From NCBI GenBank assembly GCA_907164885.2, contig OU015497.1, positions 66,937,577 through 67,001,576 of the forward strand: a stretch of DNA of 64,000 bases, written 5' to 3'. Made by a program: the position numbers and the translations under genes. The notes beneath the pieces were generated by a model. It was not told the DNA's origin, ran no database searches, and was given only the letters and a program-made list of their open reading frames with translations. This document shows, one piece after another, positions 35,207 through 49,420 of the stretch. The DNA comes from Dolomedes plantarius. Its lineage: Eukaryota > Arthropoda > Arachnida > Araneae > Dolomedidae. Numbering within the stretch: the stretch's first letter is position 1; every line of letters begins with the position of its first letter.

Positions 35207-37001
35207 TGTTGTTTCATCCACAATTTTGGGGAGGGGGGGGAAATTAAGATAAAATGTTGATACGAGTTACAAGTAAAAAATTGAAATTATAAAGTTATGA
35301 TTGTTAATGAGTAAATAAAATAATAACATTGGAACTGATGAAGTAATATTGTGAAAGTAAACTAGAAGATGATTTGTATTGAATTTATTGGATGTTAATA
35401 ATTATGTATTTTTGAATTGAAATTTAATAACTTATGAAAGAACTTTGGCTAAACCTAAATTATTTTGAAAATTTTGTTACCATCTTTGCAATGTTTTGTT
35501 ACATTAATGTGTGGAGCTGTATCTACATTTTCCCGAATATGACCAAATTGCCTATCCCAGAGATCCATCTCTTAATTGATTTTATATGTTGGGTGCCTAA
35601 CACCCTCTTGACTCCACTTATGTGGTTAAACGTTGTGTACTGATCTCTTTTGAGCCTTTCCCAACCTAGAGTTTCAGTGTCGTGCACTATACGCACCAAT
35701 TTTCACTCTGAATTTTGTTTAGAGTTGTCGGTTGTGGTTAAGACGGTGGGAAATTGTTGAACCTGCTCTCCTCTGACCATGCACTTGTTCACTCAACTAC
35801 ACAAACACACACAAACAAAAAACATACACCTTGAATTAAACAGAATGTACACAGATGAAGGAATGGTACACCAGTACCAAAAGTGAATCGTTTTACATAA
35901 TGAATCTATCATTGTGAAATATTAAGGTGAATGAAGTGTAAATTATAAAATGTTTGATAACTTTGAATTGTGATAAATTTGAATCAGATTTTTGTGTTAT
36001 GGAAAAATTTTGAAGTGTAAATAATATGTAGAGAATTTTGAATTTCATGTGTAATTTCATATGTTTGTATTTCATAAGTAAGTCGAAGGTATAACAGAGC
36101 TATAAAAAGATAAACTGTATTGTAATTGATGTCAAAATACATTTGTGTCGTTCGGCAAGTACAAGATACGAGAAAAATAATCCCATGGGAAATTGATCAA
36201 TATTTATATTTTTTTTTTCAATTATTAATATGTTGTGTCTCTGAGTATTTTACAGGGTCAACCATGTCAAGGAGGCCTCCAAACAAGCCGGTCGACCGCA
36301 TTTAGTTTTGTCTTTCATATATTTAAATATTTTTTTCATGTACCTCCATTTTCACATTACCATAATCTGTGTAAATAAAGTCATACTTGTAGAATTTTAA
36401 ACTGGAACTGTTATAAAATTATAAGATGAGTGGACAGCATACAAGACTGTTGATTACATTACCACTCAACGAGGCTGATGAAAGTATTCAAGCCTGGACT
36501 TTAGATTGTAAAATGCTACTAACATTCCACGTTAATGGGTAATAGTTATTTTGTGATTTTCAATTAATTTGTTCCTAGGTGAGTTTTTGAAGTGACATTG
36601 TTTTTCAGGTGATGTCCTATTGAGATTATATATTGGTATAATTAAAGTGATATTTTGAATTTATAGTGATATATTTTGAGATAATGCTGTAATATTTTCC
36701 TTTTTGCCTTAAGTCATCAGTGATATAAAATTGTACAACTCAAGAATTTTTGTGTAACTTGAAAAATTGTAAACTGTGTATTTTTAAACCACTGCTCCAA
36801 GTCTTACAGAACAGAAAGAATCAATCCAGGGGTTGTTAAGGGAACGGTTGATTTTTAATTAAGGGGGTTTTCACTGGAACCTGTTGTGTAGAGAGACGTC
36901 CCTACTCAGCATGTTTTCCAGTCTACTGATGTAATGTTTTTTTTTATCGTAGGGGTTGTTGCCACAGGGAATTAGCTACTCCTTGTGTGCACGCCTTCAA
37001 T
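35207..37001 (+). other. long 3' non-coding region of the Ty3/gypsy element
   Basis: About 1.8 kb without a convincing gene. A second purine run lies right after pol (35228-35243). Two small frames exist: 35434-35643 (69 codons, two hydrophobic stretches) and 36426-36542 (38 codons, MSGQHTRLLITLPLNEADES). Neither has an env motif. This could be a decayed env region or regulatory 3' UTR. Confidence 0.5.
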
Positions 37002-37015
37002 GGGAGGGGGGAAAG
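37002..37015 (+). promoter_or_regulatory. polypurine tract, plus-strand primer site
   Basis: GGGAGGGGGGAAAG lies one base before the 3' LTR. RNase H spares such a tract to prime plus-strand DNA synthesis. Confidence 0.85.
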
Positions 37016-37016
37016 T

Positions 37017-37488
37017 TGTCGGACTTAAGCGGGAACGAAATAATTATTCTAAATTTAAAGGGGGCTTAGTAATTAATTTATTGTCGTGGCGTAATTCGCC
37101 ACTATTCTCATATCTTGGTTCGAAATACATCGAGAGATATCGGGGAATTTCCCTTTGGAGTGAGTGACATCTGTAGCTCCACCCATGGTTCATCGCCGGT
37201 GTATGCGTCACAGGGACCATGTAGGCATGCGCGGTGGCTTTGGATGGAGAAAAACAATAGCGTGTAATCAGACGGCGGGATTTAATTCATTGCTAGTGGA
37301 CGCGTGTCAGCTGGATCCCTAATTTGAAAATGGCGAGAGCTCAAATATGCGCTACTTGGATCAGTGGTTGCTGGAAAATGAAATAAATTGGAAAAGCTTG
37401 AACTATGTTTATTAATTGGATTTAGACTACTTACCACTCGCCACCAGTATTAACATGATGACTGCTAATGCAAACCACACGCCTGTCA
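37017..37488 (+). repeat. 3' LTR of the Ty3/gypsy element
   Basis: The same 472 bp as the 5' LTR with one substitution (37315). AATAAA is at 37382-37387. Confidence 0.95.
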
Positions 37489-37875
<387 letters not shown>

Positions 37876-38096
37876 TGTGGGGGAAGCAACGACCACAGCA
37901 GCATTGGATATAAACATCCTTTATTAGTTAAGTATTAAGAAATTAAAATAAACAGCTCGAGAGGGACGTCTTCCCATCTCGGAGTACAGCGATCGTCTGA
38001 TAAGGCGGGAATACATCATGCTGGCGCACGCACTGACGTCATACAGACAGTAGCGCCGCGTAACGTTTGGAGATGGAGATGGGATATAATTTCCCA
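37876..38096 (-). mobile_element. probable solo LTR, 221 bp, between TA arrays
   Basis: This island of complex sequence sits in over 900 bp of TA repeats. On the minus strand it starts TGGGAAATTATATCCC and ends GCTTCCCCCACA (TG...CA). It carries an AATAAAG poly(A)-type signal (minus strand, near 37924) and a perfect CRE-like TGACGTCA (38034-38041). These suit a small gypsy-type LTR left by recombination. No second copy is present to confirm it, and it is unrelated to the 472-bp LTR. Confidence 0.4.
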
Positions 38097-39799
<1,703 letters not shown>

Positions 39800-40250
39800 T
39801 TTGTCTCTCCATTTCTATCACCTCAAAATACAACTGGCCAACTAAGGAACATAATTCTTCAAATCTTTCTTTCGGGATCGGGGTAGTGTGGCATTACGAA
39901 ATAAGTCATTTTATGAGCCTTAAGTTTTAAGGGTTTAATAAGTCTGATAACTTAATTCAACTCTCTCTCCTTAAAATACAGCAGGCCAGGTAAGGAATGT
40001 AATACTATAAATCATGCTCTCTGGTTCTCTGCAGCATGGCATTGAAAAGTTTCTCATTTTATGAGCCTCAAAATTTCAGCATTTAAAAAGCCGACAACTT
40101 AATACATCTCTCTCCCCTTAAAATACAACTGGCCAGCTGAGGAACCGGATCCTACAGATACTGATCTCCAGACCGGTTCAGTGAGGCATTACAAATTTAT
40201 CCCCTTTACTAGCCTCAAGTTTTAAGTATTTACTGAGCCCGATATCTTAA
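39800..40250. repeat. 148-bp tandem repeat, three copies
   Basis: AAAATACAACTGGCCA-type blocks start at 39825, 39973 and 40120 (periods 148 and 147). Each is followed by GGCATTACGAA-like and ATGAGCCTTAAGTTTTAAG-like blocks. Divergence is moderate. Confidence 0.85.
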
Positions 40251-40295
40251 AAAACTTCCGTTACATCAAGTATACTACAAAGGTTCAGCAATATA

Positions 40296-40942
40296 CAGGG
40301 TGGTCATAAAAGAAACTTTGCCGATCTATGGATTTCTAACGGCAGTTCCGTTCAACCGATCGAGATGAGATTTCAGATATAGTTATTCAGAGGTATGAGC
40401 TCGGGATTCTGTGAACAGCAACAAAGTGGCGCTTACGGTTACGGTTATATGCCCAGAAACTCGAAATTTTTGAATGGACGCACGAAAAACAGCTCTGCGA
40501 ATGGCCTACAAAGGCGCAAGGAGGAAATTTGCATATTGCAGAGAAAATACCCCAATCACTGATGACAGCACAGATCGGACAAAAGAAAACTTTTATTTGG
40601 ATTACACATTTTCCACATGGGTGCCATCACAGGCCTTTCGCAGAGATGTTTTTTGTATGTGCATTCTGAGTTCGTTTTTTTTGTGATACACGTACCGTTC
40701 CAACGCTCTTTTGGGATTTCGCATACGCTGAGCATTTTGCGACGGGGAAAAGTGGGCGTTGCCATTCGAAAATTTCGAGTTTCTGTGCCAATAACCGTAA
40801 CCGTGAGCGCCACTCTGTTGCCGTTCCCAGAATCCCGAGCTCATACCTCTGAATAACTATATTTGAAATCTCATCTCGATCGGTTGAACGGAACAAACGC
40901 TAGAGGTCCATATATCGGCAAAGTTTTTTTATGACCACTCTT
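40296..40942. mobile_element. palindromic MITE, copy 1 (647 bp)
   Basis: The left terminus is CAGGGTGGTCATAAAAGAAA and the right terminus ends GACCACTCTT, with TA on both sides. The arms stay inverted over about 200 bp: TATGAGCTCGGGATTCTGTG at left and its complement at right. The centre (about 40480-40700) is unique. The element shares its arms and centre with 53098-53834, where it is inserted in the opposite orientation. TA duplication and CAGGG ends suggest a Tc1/mariner-mobilised element. The overlapping open frames are products of the palindrome. Confidence 0.8.
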
Positions 40943-40949
40943 TATATTG

Positions 40950-42570
40950 TTTATAAATATAATAAATGATATTTTCAAACAATAATGCCTCAAAAAGAAA
41001 TTCATACACGTCCCAGGAATGAGATAAAAAGTTTTATGAATAGTGAATCAATCCCCAAATAATCCAGCTTGATTTATCTGGATCGCGTCCTTGATTTTAT
41101 AAATTTTAACCACATTTAACAAAGCCACACAATTTGTACGGTAGCCTTCTATATTATTTACTAATATAAAAAATATCACTAAAACAATAATACTTTAAAA
41201 AAGAATCTATATTTGGGTCAATAATGAAAAAAATAGTTATGAGTAGGGAATCAATAGACAAATAATCCTACCTAATTTATCGGTATCTCGTCGTTGATTT
41301 TATAATAACAAAACACAATTTAGTAAAATCAACACAATATTTTTTAATGAAAACAACATAATTTGTGCGTTAGCAATGTATATAATTTAATAATATAATA
41401 GACAATTTTTAAAACAATAATGCTTTAAGAAGGAATATATATTTGTATCTGCAATAACATCAAAATGTTGCCATCAGTGAATGCATAGCCAAGTAATCTT
41501 GTCTGATTTATTTGAATCTCATCATTGATTTTATAACCCCCAACCCCAGAATGTTACGAATGCATATTATTTATGTATATAATAAATATTTTTCCAAACA
41601 ATAATGTATTAAAAAGGAATCTATATTTTTGTCAATAATGACATCACAAGTGTTATGAATAGTGAATCAATAGTAAAATAATCTCACCAGATTTATGGGG
41701 ATCGAGTCACTGATTTCATAATACCCAACCCAACTTAATAAAACCAACACAGTTTGTATGTTGGTAATTTATGTTATGTATTTATATAATAAAAAAATGT
41801 TTAAACAATGATGCTTTAAAAAGGAATCCATATTTGTGTGAATAAAGACACCAAATGCGTTATAAGTATTGAATCAATAGCCAAATTATCCTACCTGATT
41901 TATCGGGATTGCGTCATTGATTTTATAACCCACAACCACATTTAATAAAACCCGCACAATATACACGGTAGAAATGTATATTATTTATTAATAAAAATAT
42001 ATTTTTAACAACAATAATGCTTTGAAAATACATTCATATTTGTGTCAATAATGAGAAGAAAAATGTAATCAGCATTGAATTTATAGCCAAATTATCATGT
42101 GTAATTTATCTGGATCACATCATTGATTTTACAATCCCCAACCTCATTTTAGGAAACAAACACAATTTGTACGTAACCAATGTATATTGTTTATTAATAT
42201 AATTAAAAAATTCAGACAATATTTTTTTTAAATGGAAACCATAATTATGTCCCAATGGAATCAAAAGTGTTCTTTGCAAATCAATAAACTTACTTGATAT
42301 ATCTGGATTCCTTAATTTATTTTATAATATCTAACCACATTTAATAAAACCAACAATATTTCAAAGTATATTATTCATTAATATAACAAATATATTTTTT
42401 AAAACAATATGCTTTAAAAATGCTTTAAAAATACATCCATATTTGTGTTAATAATGAGATTGAAAAATGCTATCAGTACTGAATCAATAGCCAAATAAAC
42501 CTACCTGATTTATCTGGATCGCGCCATTGATTTTATAATCCCCATCCACATCTTACAAAACCAACGCAAT
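40950..42570. repeat. about 200-bp satellite, roughly eight diverged units
   Basis: An ATTGATTTTATAA-like landmark recurs near 41096, 41295, 41526, 41714, 41920, 42125, 42320 and 42530. Around it lie AATCAATAGCCAAATAATCC, CCTGATTTATCTGGATC and ACAATAATGCTTTAAAAAGG in fixed order. The spacing is 188-231 bp. Confidence 0.85.
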
Positions 42571-42599
42571 TTGCACGCGCTGCATTTGAAAGAAAATTT

Positions 42600-42860
42600 T
42601 TAAACTATCCGGTCTTCAATAAAACCCAAAACAAATATTCCCAAACAGGTAAATTCCCCGTATATTGAATATACTCCGAGATAGTCAAATATTTATCTCG
42701 TGGGAGAAAATCCTTTTACGAAACCATCGATTTCTGGCACACACTATCGGATGCAGCCGTTTTATAACTCGCCATACCGATGCAATTCATGAATCGCGCA
42801 ATTATTATTGGGATGAAGTCCTCATTTACTCGGGTCTCTGGAGATGTTAAATATTTACCG
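42600..42860. repeat. diverged dispersed repeat, copy 1
   Basis: Shares an ordered set of blocks with 52190-52400: TCAAATATTTA, TCCTTTTACG, CAATCGAT/CATCGAT, GGTTTTATA, CCTCATTTACT and TTAAATATTT. No coding motif was recognised. It may be the flanking unit of the larger satellite. Confidence 0.5.
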
Positions 42861-43531
42861 CGCAGAAAATATATACTTGTTCCTGATCGTTATTAATGTT
42901 GCTATGCTGCGTTTTACAACAAATAATGTTTTCTCCCGGTAATTTTATCTGTAGTAAGAAAAAGAATGAAACATGGTTTATTTTTCATCGCTAAAAAAAC
43001 AAGTTAAGTATGATTTTTTTTTTTCATTTTTAAAAACGGAAAAGATTTTGATAAATAAGGTGCTATTTAAATTAAAATGCTCTTTATTTCATATAAAAAT
43101 TCTATGTAATAAATATTTTACACGAACAGAAAATTTTCGGAAACATGCAGATTGCAAAAAATGTTTTTTCTCCAAATTCCCGTGTAGAAAGCCTATTTTT
43201 TATAAAATTACGTAAAACACGTACACGGAAATTATCGTTTGTGTTGAAAAATAAGTTATTCAATATCAAAATTATTTTTATGGATTTTAACTGAAAGGTT
43301 TTATCACTGAAAGGCCAATGGAAAACAAAACAAAAATAATCATTAAATGCATTTAAAATTTTGAAAACAATCGAATTTATTATTTCAAAGCTTGACCCAT
43401 TTACTACAGTATAAATATATAATTTATTCTTACTCTCTAAGTATTGTTGAAGCAATTTCTGACGCGAGAAATGTTATCTTTATTCATGTTGGTGTACTGA
43501 ATATTGCAACAAATAATGTATTTATGGTTAA

Positions 43532-45368
43532 AGCCCATTAATGCCGACTTCGTTTTCTTTAACCATTTTTGTTACTTCTCTCATATTTGTATGTTTTAAG
43601 TCTATTAATGTGTATTATACTAAAATTATATTTTTAGTTGCACTTTAACTATGTTTTTTTTACTGGTACTTTTCCATACCAATCGGCGTACGTGTGTAGT
43701 ACACATCGAGAATAAAAGCTAATATTAAATTTATTTATTAATGAAAATAATAACAAAATCGGGAATAGCAAAATTAAATGAAAAGCACGTTAGATGATTT
43801 TCTGACAGAATAAAACAATAAAATGTCTATTGAGTGCAAACATGATAGTTTTTATGGCACTGAGGATGCAGTGGTCAATTTCACTTTTCGCACTTGTATC
43901 TGCTTCAACCGGAACAGTTCTTGAAACGGGCATGTTCTTGATATGATCTCTTTCACCAGTGACTGTTCTTGTCAAATCTTATTTGTGAGGCCGCTTTATG
44001 CCTAAATGAAATTGGCTTACCTGGCCCTCTAGGCAATGTTCCGTAAGTGCCTAACAGCTCCTGTGCGCATTGTCATACGAACTCAAGAAGTGGAATTTCA
44101 TCAATATAATTTTTCATTTTATACAATTTCCATCAATTTATAAAACTGGCACTAAGCACAAAGGAAAACAATGGCCACCACCATTTTTTAGAACGAATTC
44201 TTACGCGATAATTTGCCACAGCTTGATCAACAAGGTCGACACCACCCATATGCTTATTATAATTTTTAGCTGTTGTGGCATGGAAACATTAATTTTCTTT
44301 TTTTCTGCGGCACTCCATCGAGTAGCAGATGCAATAGGTTTTGTAGAAACTTTGTTACTTGCAACAGGAACAACTTTATTGTCATTCCATTTGACGATAC
44401 TGATATCTTCATGACATATATATTCATATGTCCCCCTTGCCGACTTTTTCAAGATTTCTTTGGATGATAAAGGAGCATTTTTCAACCTGTTTTCTCTCAA
44501 TGTCCCGGTTCCTGCTATGCCTGTTTTCGATAGATCTTTCAGCAAGGGAATGCTAGTAAATTAGTTGTCCATGACAACATGTGTCCCAGGTGGGATCTCG
44601 CATTTTTCTAGTAACCTAAGAACAACATCGGCCCCTTGGCCTAAATCAGATTTTGATAATTTTGTAGATGCTCCCCAATAAGGTTCAGCATGCAACAAAA
44701 GACCCCTAGAAGAACACAGAGTCCAAAGTTTGAAGCCAAAACGTATTGGCTTATCTCTTATGAATTGTTTTAGTCCGTGGGCCCGAAATATGGAATTATA
44801 GACTCATCTACACTCAAAATTTTATACCAACAGCATAAAAGTATGACTTTCAAGGGGCAACAATTTACAAAATAAACTTTTATAACAATGATTTTAAGTC
44901 AAAATATTATTTTAAAAAATTATAATTCAAACGTGAAAGATTTCCTATTTTAATTCAAACTTGACTATACATTAGCCGGTTGGTACGGTTTCATACCAGC
45001 GATATATAAGTTTTTATATTTAATAATACAAAGCAAAACATGACTTTCGAGTGGCATGAATTTATAAAATACACTTTTATAACAGTGATTAACAGTCAAT
45101 ATATAATTTTGAGATAAATCCAAAACTCTAAACTTACTATTTTCTATGTGATGTCAGAGGCATCTTGTTTCACTACGCTTTCACCCGAGCATTACGTCAT
45201 ATAACAACAAGACCTTGAGATCAAATGGAGAAAAATCTATTTTTCCCGCTATCAGTGCACTATTCTTGAAGCATAAGAACAATATTGGACAACTAGACAC
45301 CTTTCGTGCAGAGAAAAATACCTACTATTAAGCTGGTATGTTTTCGTACCAATAGGCATTAATGGGTT
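43532..45368 (-). mobile_element. piggyBac-type transposon inserted in the satellite
   Basis: TTAA flanks both ends (43528-43531 and 45369-45372). The termini are inverted: AGCCCATTAATGCC at left and GGCATTAATGGGTTT at right. Subterminal copies of a GGTACG/CATACC motif occur near 43675, 44980 and 45335. Other satellite units show the uninterrupted site as GGGTAATTTTATCTGTAG, so the insertion point is confirmed by paralogous empty sites. The element carries a minus-strand transposase pseudogene and is about 1.8 kb, shorter than typical autonomous copies. Confidence 0.8.
43850..44820 (-). pseudogene. piggyBac transposase pseudogene
   Basis: Minus-strand blocks in order: LSVDESIIPYFG near 44810 (first catalytic Asp), DKPIRFGFKLWTLCS, CEIPPGTHVVMDN near 44580 (second catalytic Asp) followed by an in-frame stop where Tyr is expected, LLKDLSKTGIAGTGTLREN (44540), ISIVKWNDNKVVPVASNK (44400), then a KK-IKINVSMPQ block near 44290. 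A shifted Cys/His-rich C-terminus lies near 43880. The N-terminal third is missing, and several stops and frameshifts disrupt it. The family excises and inserts precisely at TTAA; this copy cannot. Confidence 0.8.
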
Positions 45369-48300
45369 TTAACTTTATCTCTAGTAATATTAAGTATAAA
45401 GCATGATTTCTTCTTTAGTGCAAGAACTTAATTGACAGATTTTTAATCGTACAAGATGAATTGTAGGAAAAAACAATATGAATTGTTTTCCTTTTTATAA
45501 ACAATAAAGCTTTTAACAATAAACAGAGTATTTAATTTAAAATGCTCTTCGGTCATTAATAATATTAGTTATAAAAATTATACATAATAAGTAATTTTCC
45601 CAGAATAGAAATTTTAGGAAATGTGCAAAAAATCAAAAAAAATAAAATCATTTCACTTTAATTTCCTCTGCAAATACCTCGTTTTTATTATTACCATGTT
45701 TTTATTCACTCTCTTTCTTGTTTGTTTGTGTGTGTGTGTATTTGACCGGTACAAATCTTACAATCGATTTTTAACTAACTTACCGACTAGCTAGACATTT
45801 GAAACTTTTAGAATAGATCAGAACACGATGACAATGCATTATTTTAATACTTTTAGTCATCTTTACGCAGAACTAATTTCATTTTAAGTTAATTTTGTTT
45901 TGTAGACTGGTGCAGCCATCTTTCGGCTTGAACGGGAACGAAAAGTTAAACGCAAATTAACTTCCAATTAACTTCATTTTCTTTCATGTTGATGGGATAA
46001 TTCATCAAACAAATTTTAAAAAAGCATTTATTAAAACATAGAATTGTGAAGTTTTACATGTGTGAAGTTAATTGTGAAGTTTTATATTTTATTCAACAGA
46101 AAATTTATAAACATGGTATATAAAAAGTTCTTTTATCTTGTAATTATTATAAAATCACGTATACGGAAAATCTTATCTAGTATTAAATATCAAGTAAATT
46201 ATGCAATATCTAATTTATCCTTATCTCTTTTAACTAAATAGCACTATTAGAAATCCCAAAAGAAAACGAATAATATAATCATTTTATGTTTGTAAAAGCC
46301 TTGAAAAAAGAAAAAAAAATATTGTTTTTATAAAGCTAGACCCATTTACTGTAGTATAAATATATACCTTACTTTTTACCCTCCCACCACTTTTCCAATA
46401 GTTTGTGACGTAACTACAAATATCGTTATTAATGTCAATGTACTGAATTTTACAACAAATAATGTTTCTCCAGGTAATTTTATGAAACCAAAAATAAAAC
46501 ATGATTCTTTTTTACCGCATGAAATATAACGAAAGATTTTTAAAGGTACGAGATGAATTCGATGAAAAAATACCATTAATTAGGTAATTTAAGAAAAACA
46601 GAAATAATTAAAAATAATATGCTATTTAAAATAAAATCCGCTGAAGTCATAAATTATATAACTTATAAAAATGGAATTTTAAAAGTATCTTTAGATGGAA
46701 ACGAAAATTTCAAAAAATGTACAAAAATGATAAAAAGTGTTTTCACCTCAAATTCCTCCATAAATCCCCCATTTTTTATAAAATCGAGTACAGGGAAAAA
46801 TCTTATTTGGTTTTAAAAATCAAGTATATTATGCAATATTTAATTTATTCTCATCTCTTTTAACTATAAACGACTATTAGAAACCCCAGGGGAAAACGGC
46901 TAATTATAATAATGCAATGAATGTAAAATTTTCAAAACAATTAAATTTGTTAGTTTAAAGCTTGACCCATTTACTACAGTATAAATATCTAATTTTTTCT
47001 TATCCTCTAAGTACTGTTTATATAATTTGTGACGCATGTAAAATAACGTTATTTATATTACTTTATTGCATTCTCCAATAAATAATGTTTCTCCGGGTAA
47101 TTTTATCTGTAGTAAGATACAGAATAAAAAGCGATTTCTTTTTTAGAACATGAAATGAAAGGTTTTTAAATGTACTAGATGAATTAGAGGAAAAAGATCT
47201 TTTATGTCAGTTTTAAAAACTGTATTTTTCTACAAAATAATATGCTATTTTAATGAAAATCTACGACAGTCATAAGTTGTATTATTTATAAAAATGATAT
47301 CAAATAACAGTTTTGTAAATAATACAATTATAAATAAAACTATTAATCAGATAAGTAGTTTTACACGGAACAGAAAGCGTTTCGGAAATATGTAAAAATT
47401 ATAAAAAAAAGGATTTTCTCTTTATATTTCTCTATAATACTCGTTTTTATAAAATCACGTGCATGGAAAATCCTTTTCGTTAGGAAAATCAAGAAAATTA
47501 TGCAACATCTAATCTATTCTTATCTCTTTTAACTTAAAATGACTACTAGAAACTCCAACGAAAAACGGATAACTATAATTATTTCATATTTTTTTTAACA
47601 AAAAAATCAAACTTGTTAGTTTAATGCTTGAACCATTTATTACAGTATAAATTTCTAATTTATTCTTACCGATGATTAGTGTTGTAATAACTTGTGATGC
47701 AAATCAAATTATTGTTATTAATTTTTCTGTACTGCATTTTGCATCAAATTATGTTTTTCCGAATAATTATCTCCAGTAAGGTAGAGAATAAAATATGATA
47801 TTTTTTTTCTACACGAGAAGTAAAATGAGAGATTTTTAAACGTACGAGACACATTGGTGGAAAAAAGGTACCATCAATTTTGTCATTTTTAAAAACTGAC
47901 AGGATTTTAACAAAAAAATGACTATTTAAATTGAAGTGCACTTCAGTCAGGAATAATATTACTTTTAGTAAGTATTTTTTTCTAGAACAGGAAACTGCAA
48001 AAATTTGGCAAAAAATATATAGCATGTTTTCACTTCCAGTTATGTAAGGCCCTTAATTTTTATAAAATAACGTACATGAAAAATCTTATTTGGTATTTAA
48101 AAATGCGTAGTTTGCAATACATAATTTATTTCAATCTTTTTTAACTAACAGAACTATCAACTCCCCCAATGAATAGCGAAACCTCTATAATCATTATATA
48201 TTTTTAAAATTTTGAAAAAATACACAAAAATATTAGATTAGATCTTTAACCAATTACTAAATTATAAATACCTAATTTATTCTTACCCTGTCAGTACTAT

Positions 48301-48529
48301 TGCAATAATTTGTGATGAAAATAAAATTTAATCTTGAGCACTAAAACAGAAAATAAAAGTTTATTTAAATCATGATATAGAATAAAAACTGTGCTTGTTG
48401 TCTTAAACTTTGTTGCCTTGTGTTTAAAAATTAATTTACAGTATTTAAATAATGAATTTTTAGACTTCATGATACGTGTGTTCATAATGCTTGAAATGTG
48501 ACAAAAATTACTCATTGGAAAAACAGGTA

Positions 48530-49420
48530 GCTAACCATGCCTGATGAAGTCAGTCATAGAAAAAGAGTACTTCCGGATACGGTCAACGTTGAGAAAAAGA
48601 CCGGAATGCAGAATCATAGCAAACAACGTTATTAAAAGATTGAATCTTGCAAAATAACTCTTAGCAGCTGACATACTTCGCACTCTTCTTAAAAAGTAAC
48701 TCCTCATATGTAGTGTGAGGTGATCTTCACATGAAAAGTAAGATAAATCAACTCAGCGATAACAGGTTATCACAAACACGGATGCAAACTTTGTGCCACA
48801 ATGTGTGAAGTAAAGATACAGTGTAATCAGTAATATACGACCACAGACAATATTGTACTCCTTTATCTTATTGTATACTATTTGCTTATCGGATCGTCTG
48901 AATGAATTATTGGATGCGATCCCCTATGATATGGAATTATTGCAAAACTTTTTAACGGCCTCTTTCTCATTTTAAGGAAAAGTATGCAAGAGTTCAAAAC
49001 TGTTTAAAGCACTGACTATCTTAATTATATGATAATACCTAAAAAAAAGGCAGAAGATAATTTTTCTAGAGTGTTTTTATATAACTGGACAAGTAAATTA
49101 CTTACCATTAAGTAATAGACAAAATGTATAAAACGTGCAAAAGAGAGGAGCTTAAAGCAGATATATTCATCTCTACCGTAGAGTTAGTCTTGGACATAGA
49201 TTTCACCCTTGTTAAAAGTTCCCAAGCATGTATTAACCAACTTTACACTGGAGGGAAAGGAATGCCTAACGAAGAATTTCTGTAAATTTTTATTGGTGAC
49301 TTACAACGTATGACTGAGGAGCCCATAAGAAGGGTAAAAGCTATATCCGAGGCTAACTGTAAGCTGGAGATGCATATATTTGCATTTAGTTCGTAAAACA
49401 TCTCAAATTGGCTTTAAAAA
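48530..49420 (+). other. unrecognised coding-like remnant
   Basis: Separate plus-strand stretches look more like protein than chance: MPDEVSHRKRVLPDTVNVEK from 48538, and RVKAISEANCKLEMHIFAF near 49330, preceded by ELKADIFISTVELVLDI near 49150. Stops break all frames. No family was recognised; a decayed transposase or retroposed gene is possible. Confidence 0.2.

Larger units (their letters stand above)
42870..48340. repeat. about 640-bp satellite array, interrupted by piggyBac
   Basis: The block ACCCATTTACTACAGTATAA plus TAATTTATTCTTA recurs at about 43394, 46340, 46966, 47634 and 48249 (626, 668 and 615 bp apart in the intact part). CAAATAATGTTTCTCC-like blocks follow each. The piggyBac (43532-45368) and an unrelated segment near 45700-46050 explain the wide first interval. 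Units are diverged and non-coding. Confidence 0.8.

Noticed and set aside
35434..35643. An env gene of the Ty3 element
   Set aside because: The 69-codon frame is hydrophobic but short, with no signal peptide plus furin-type site plus transmembrane layout.
40474..40896. Overlapping open frames on both strands inside the MITE
   Set aside because: The element is palindromic, so frames mirror each other, and the frames are not maintained in the second copy.
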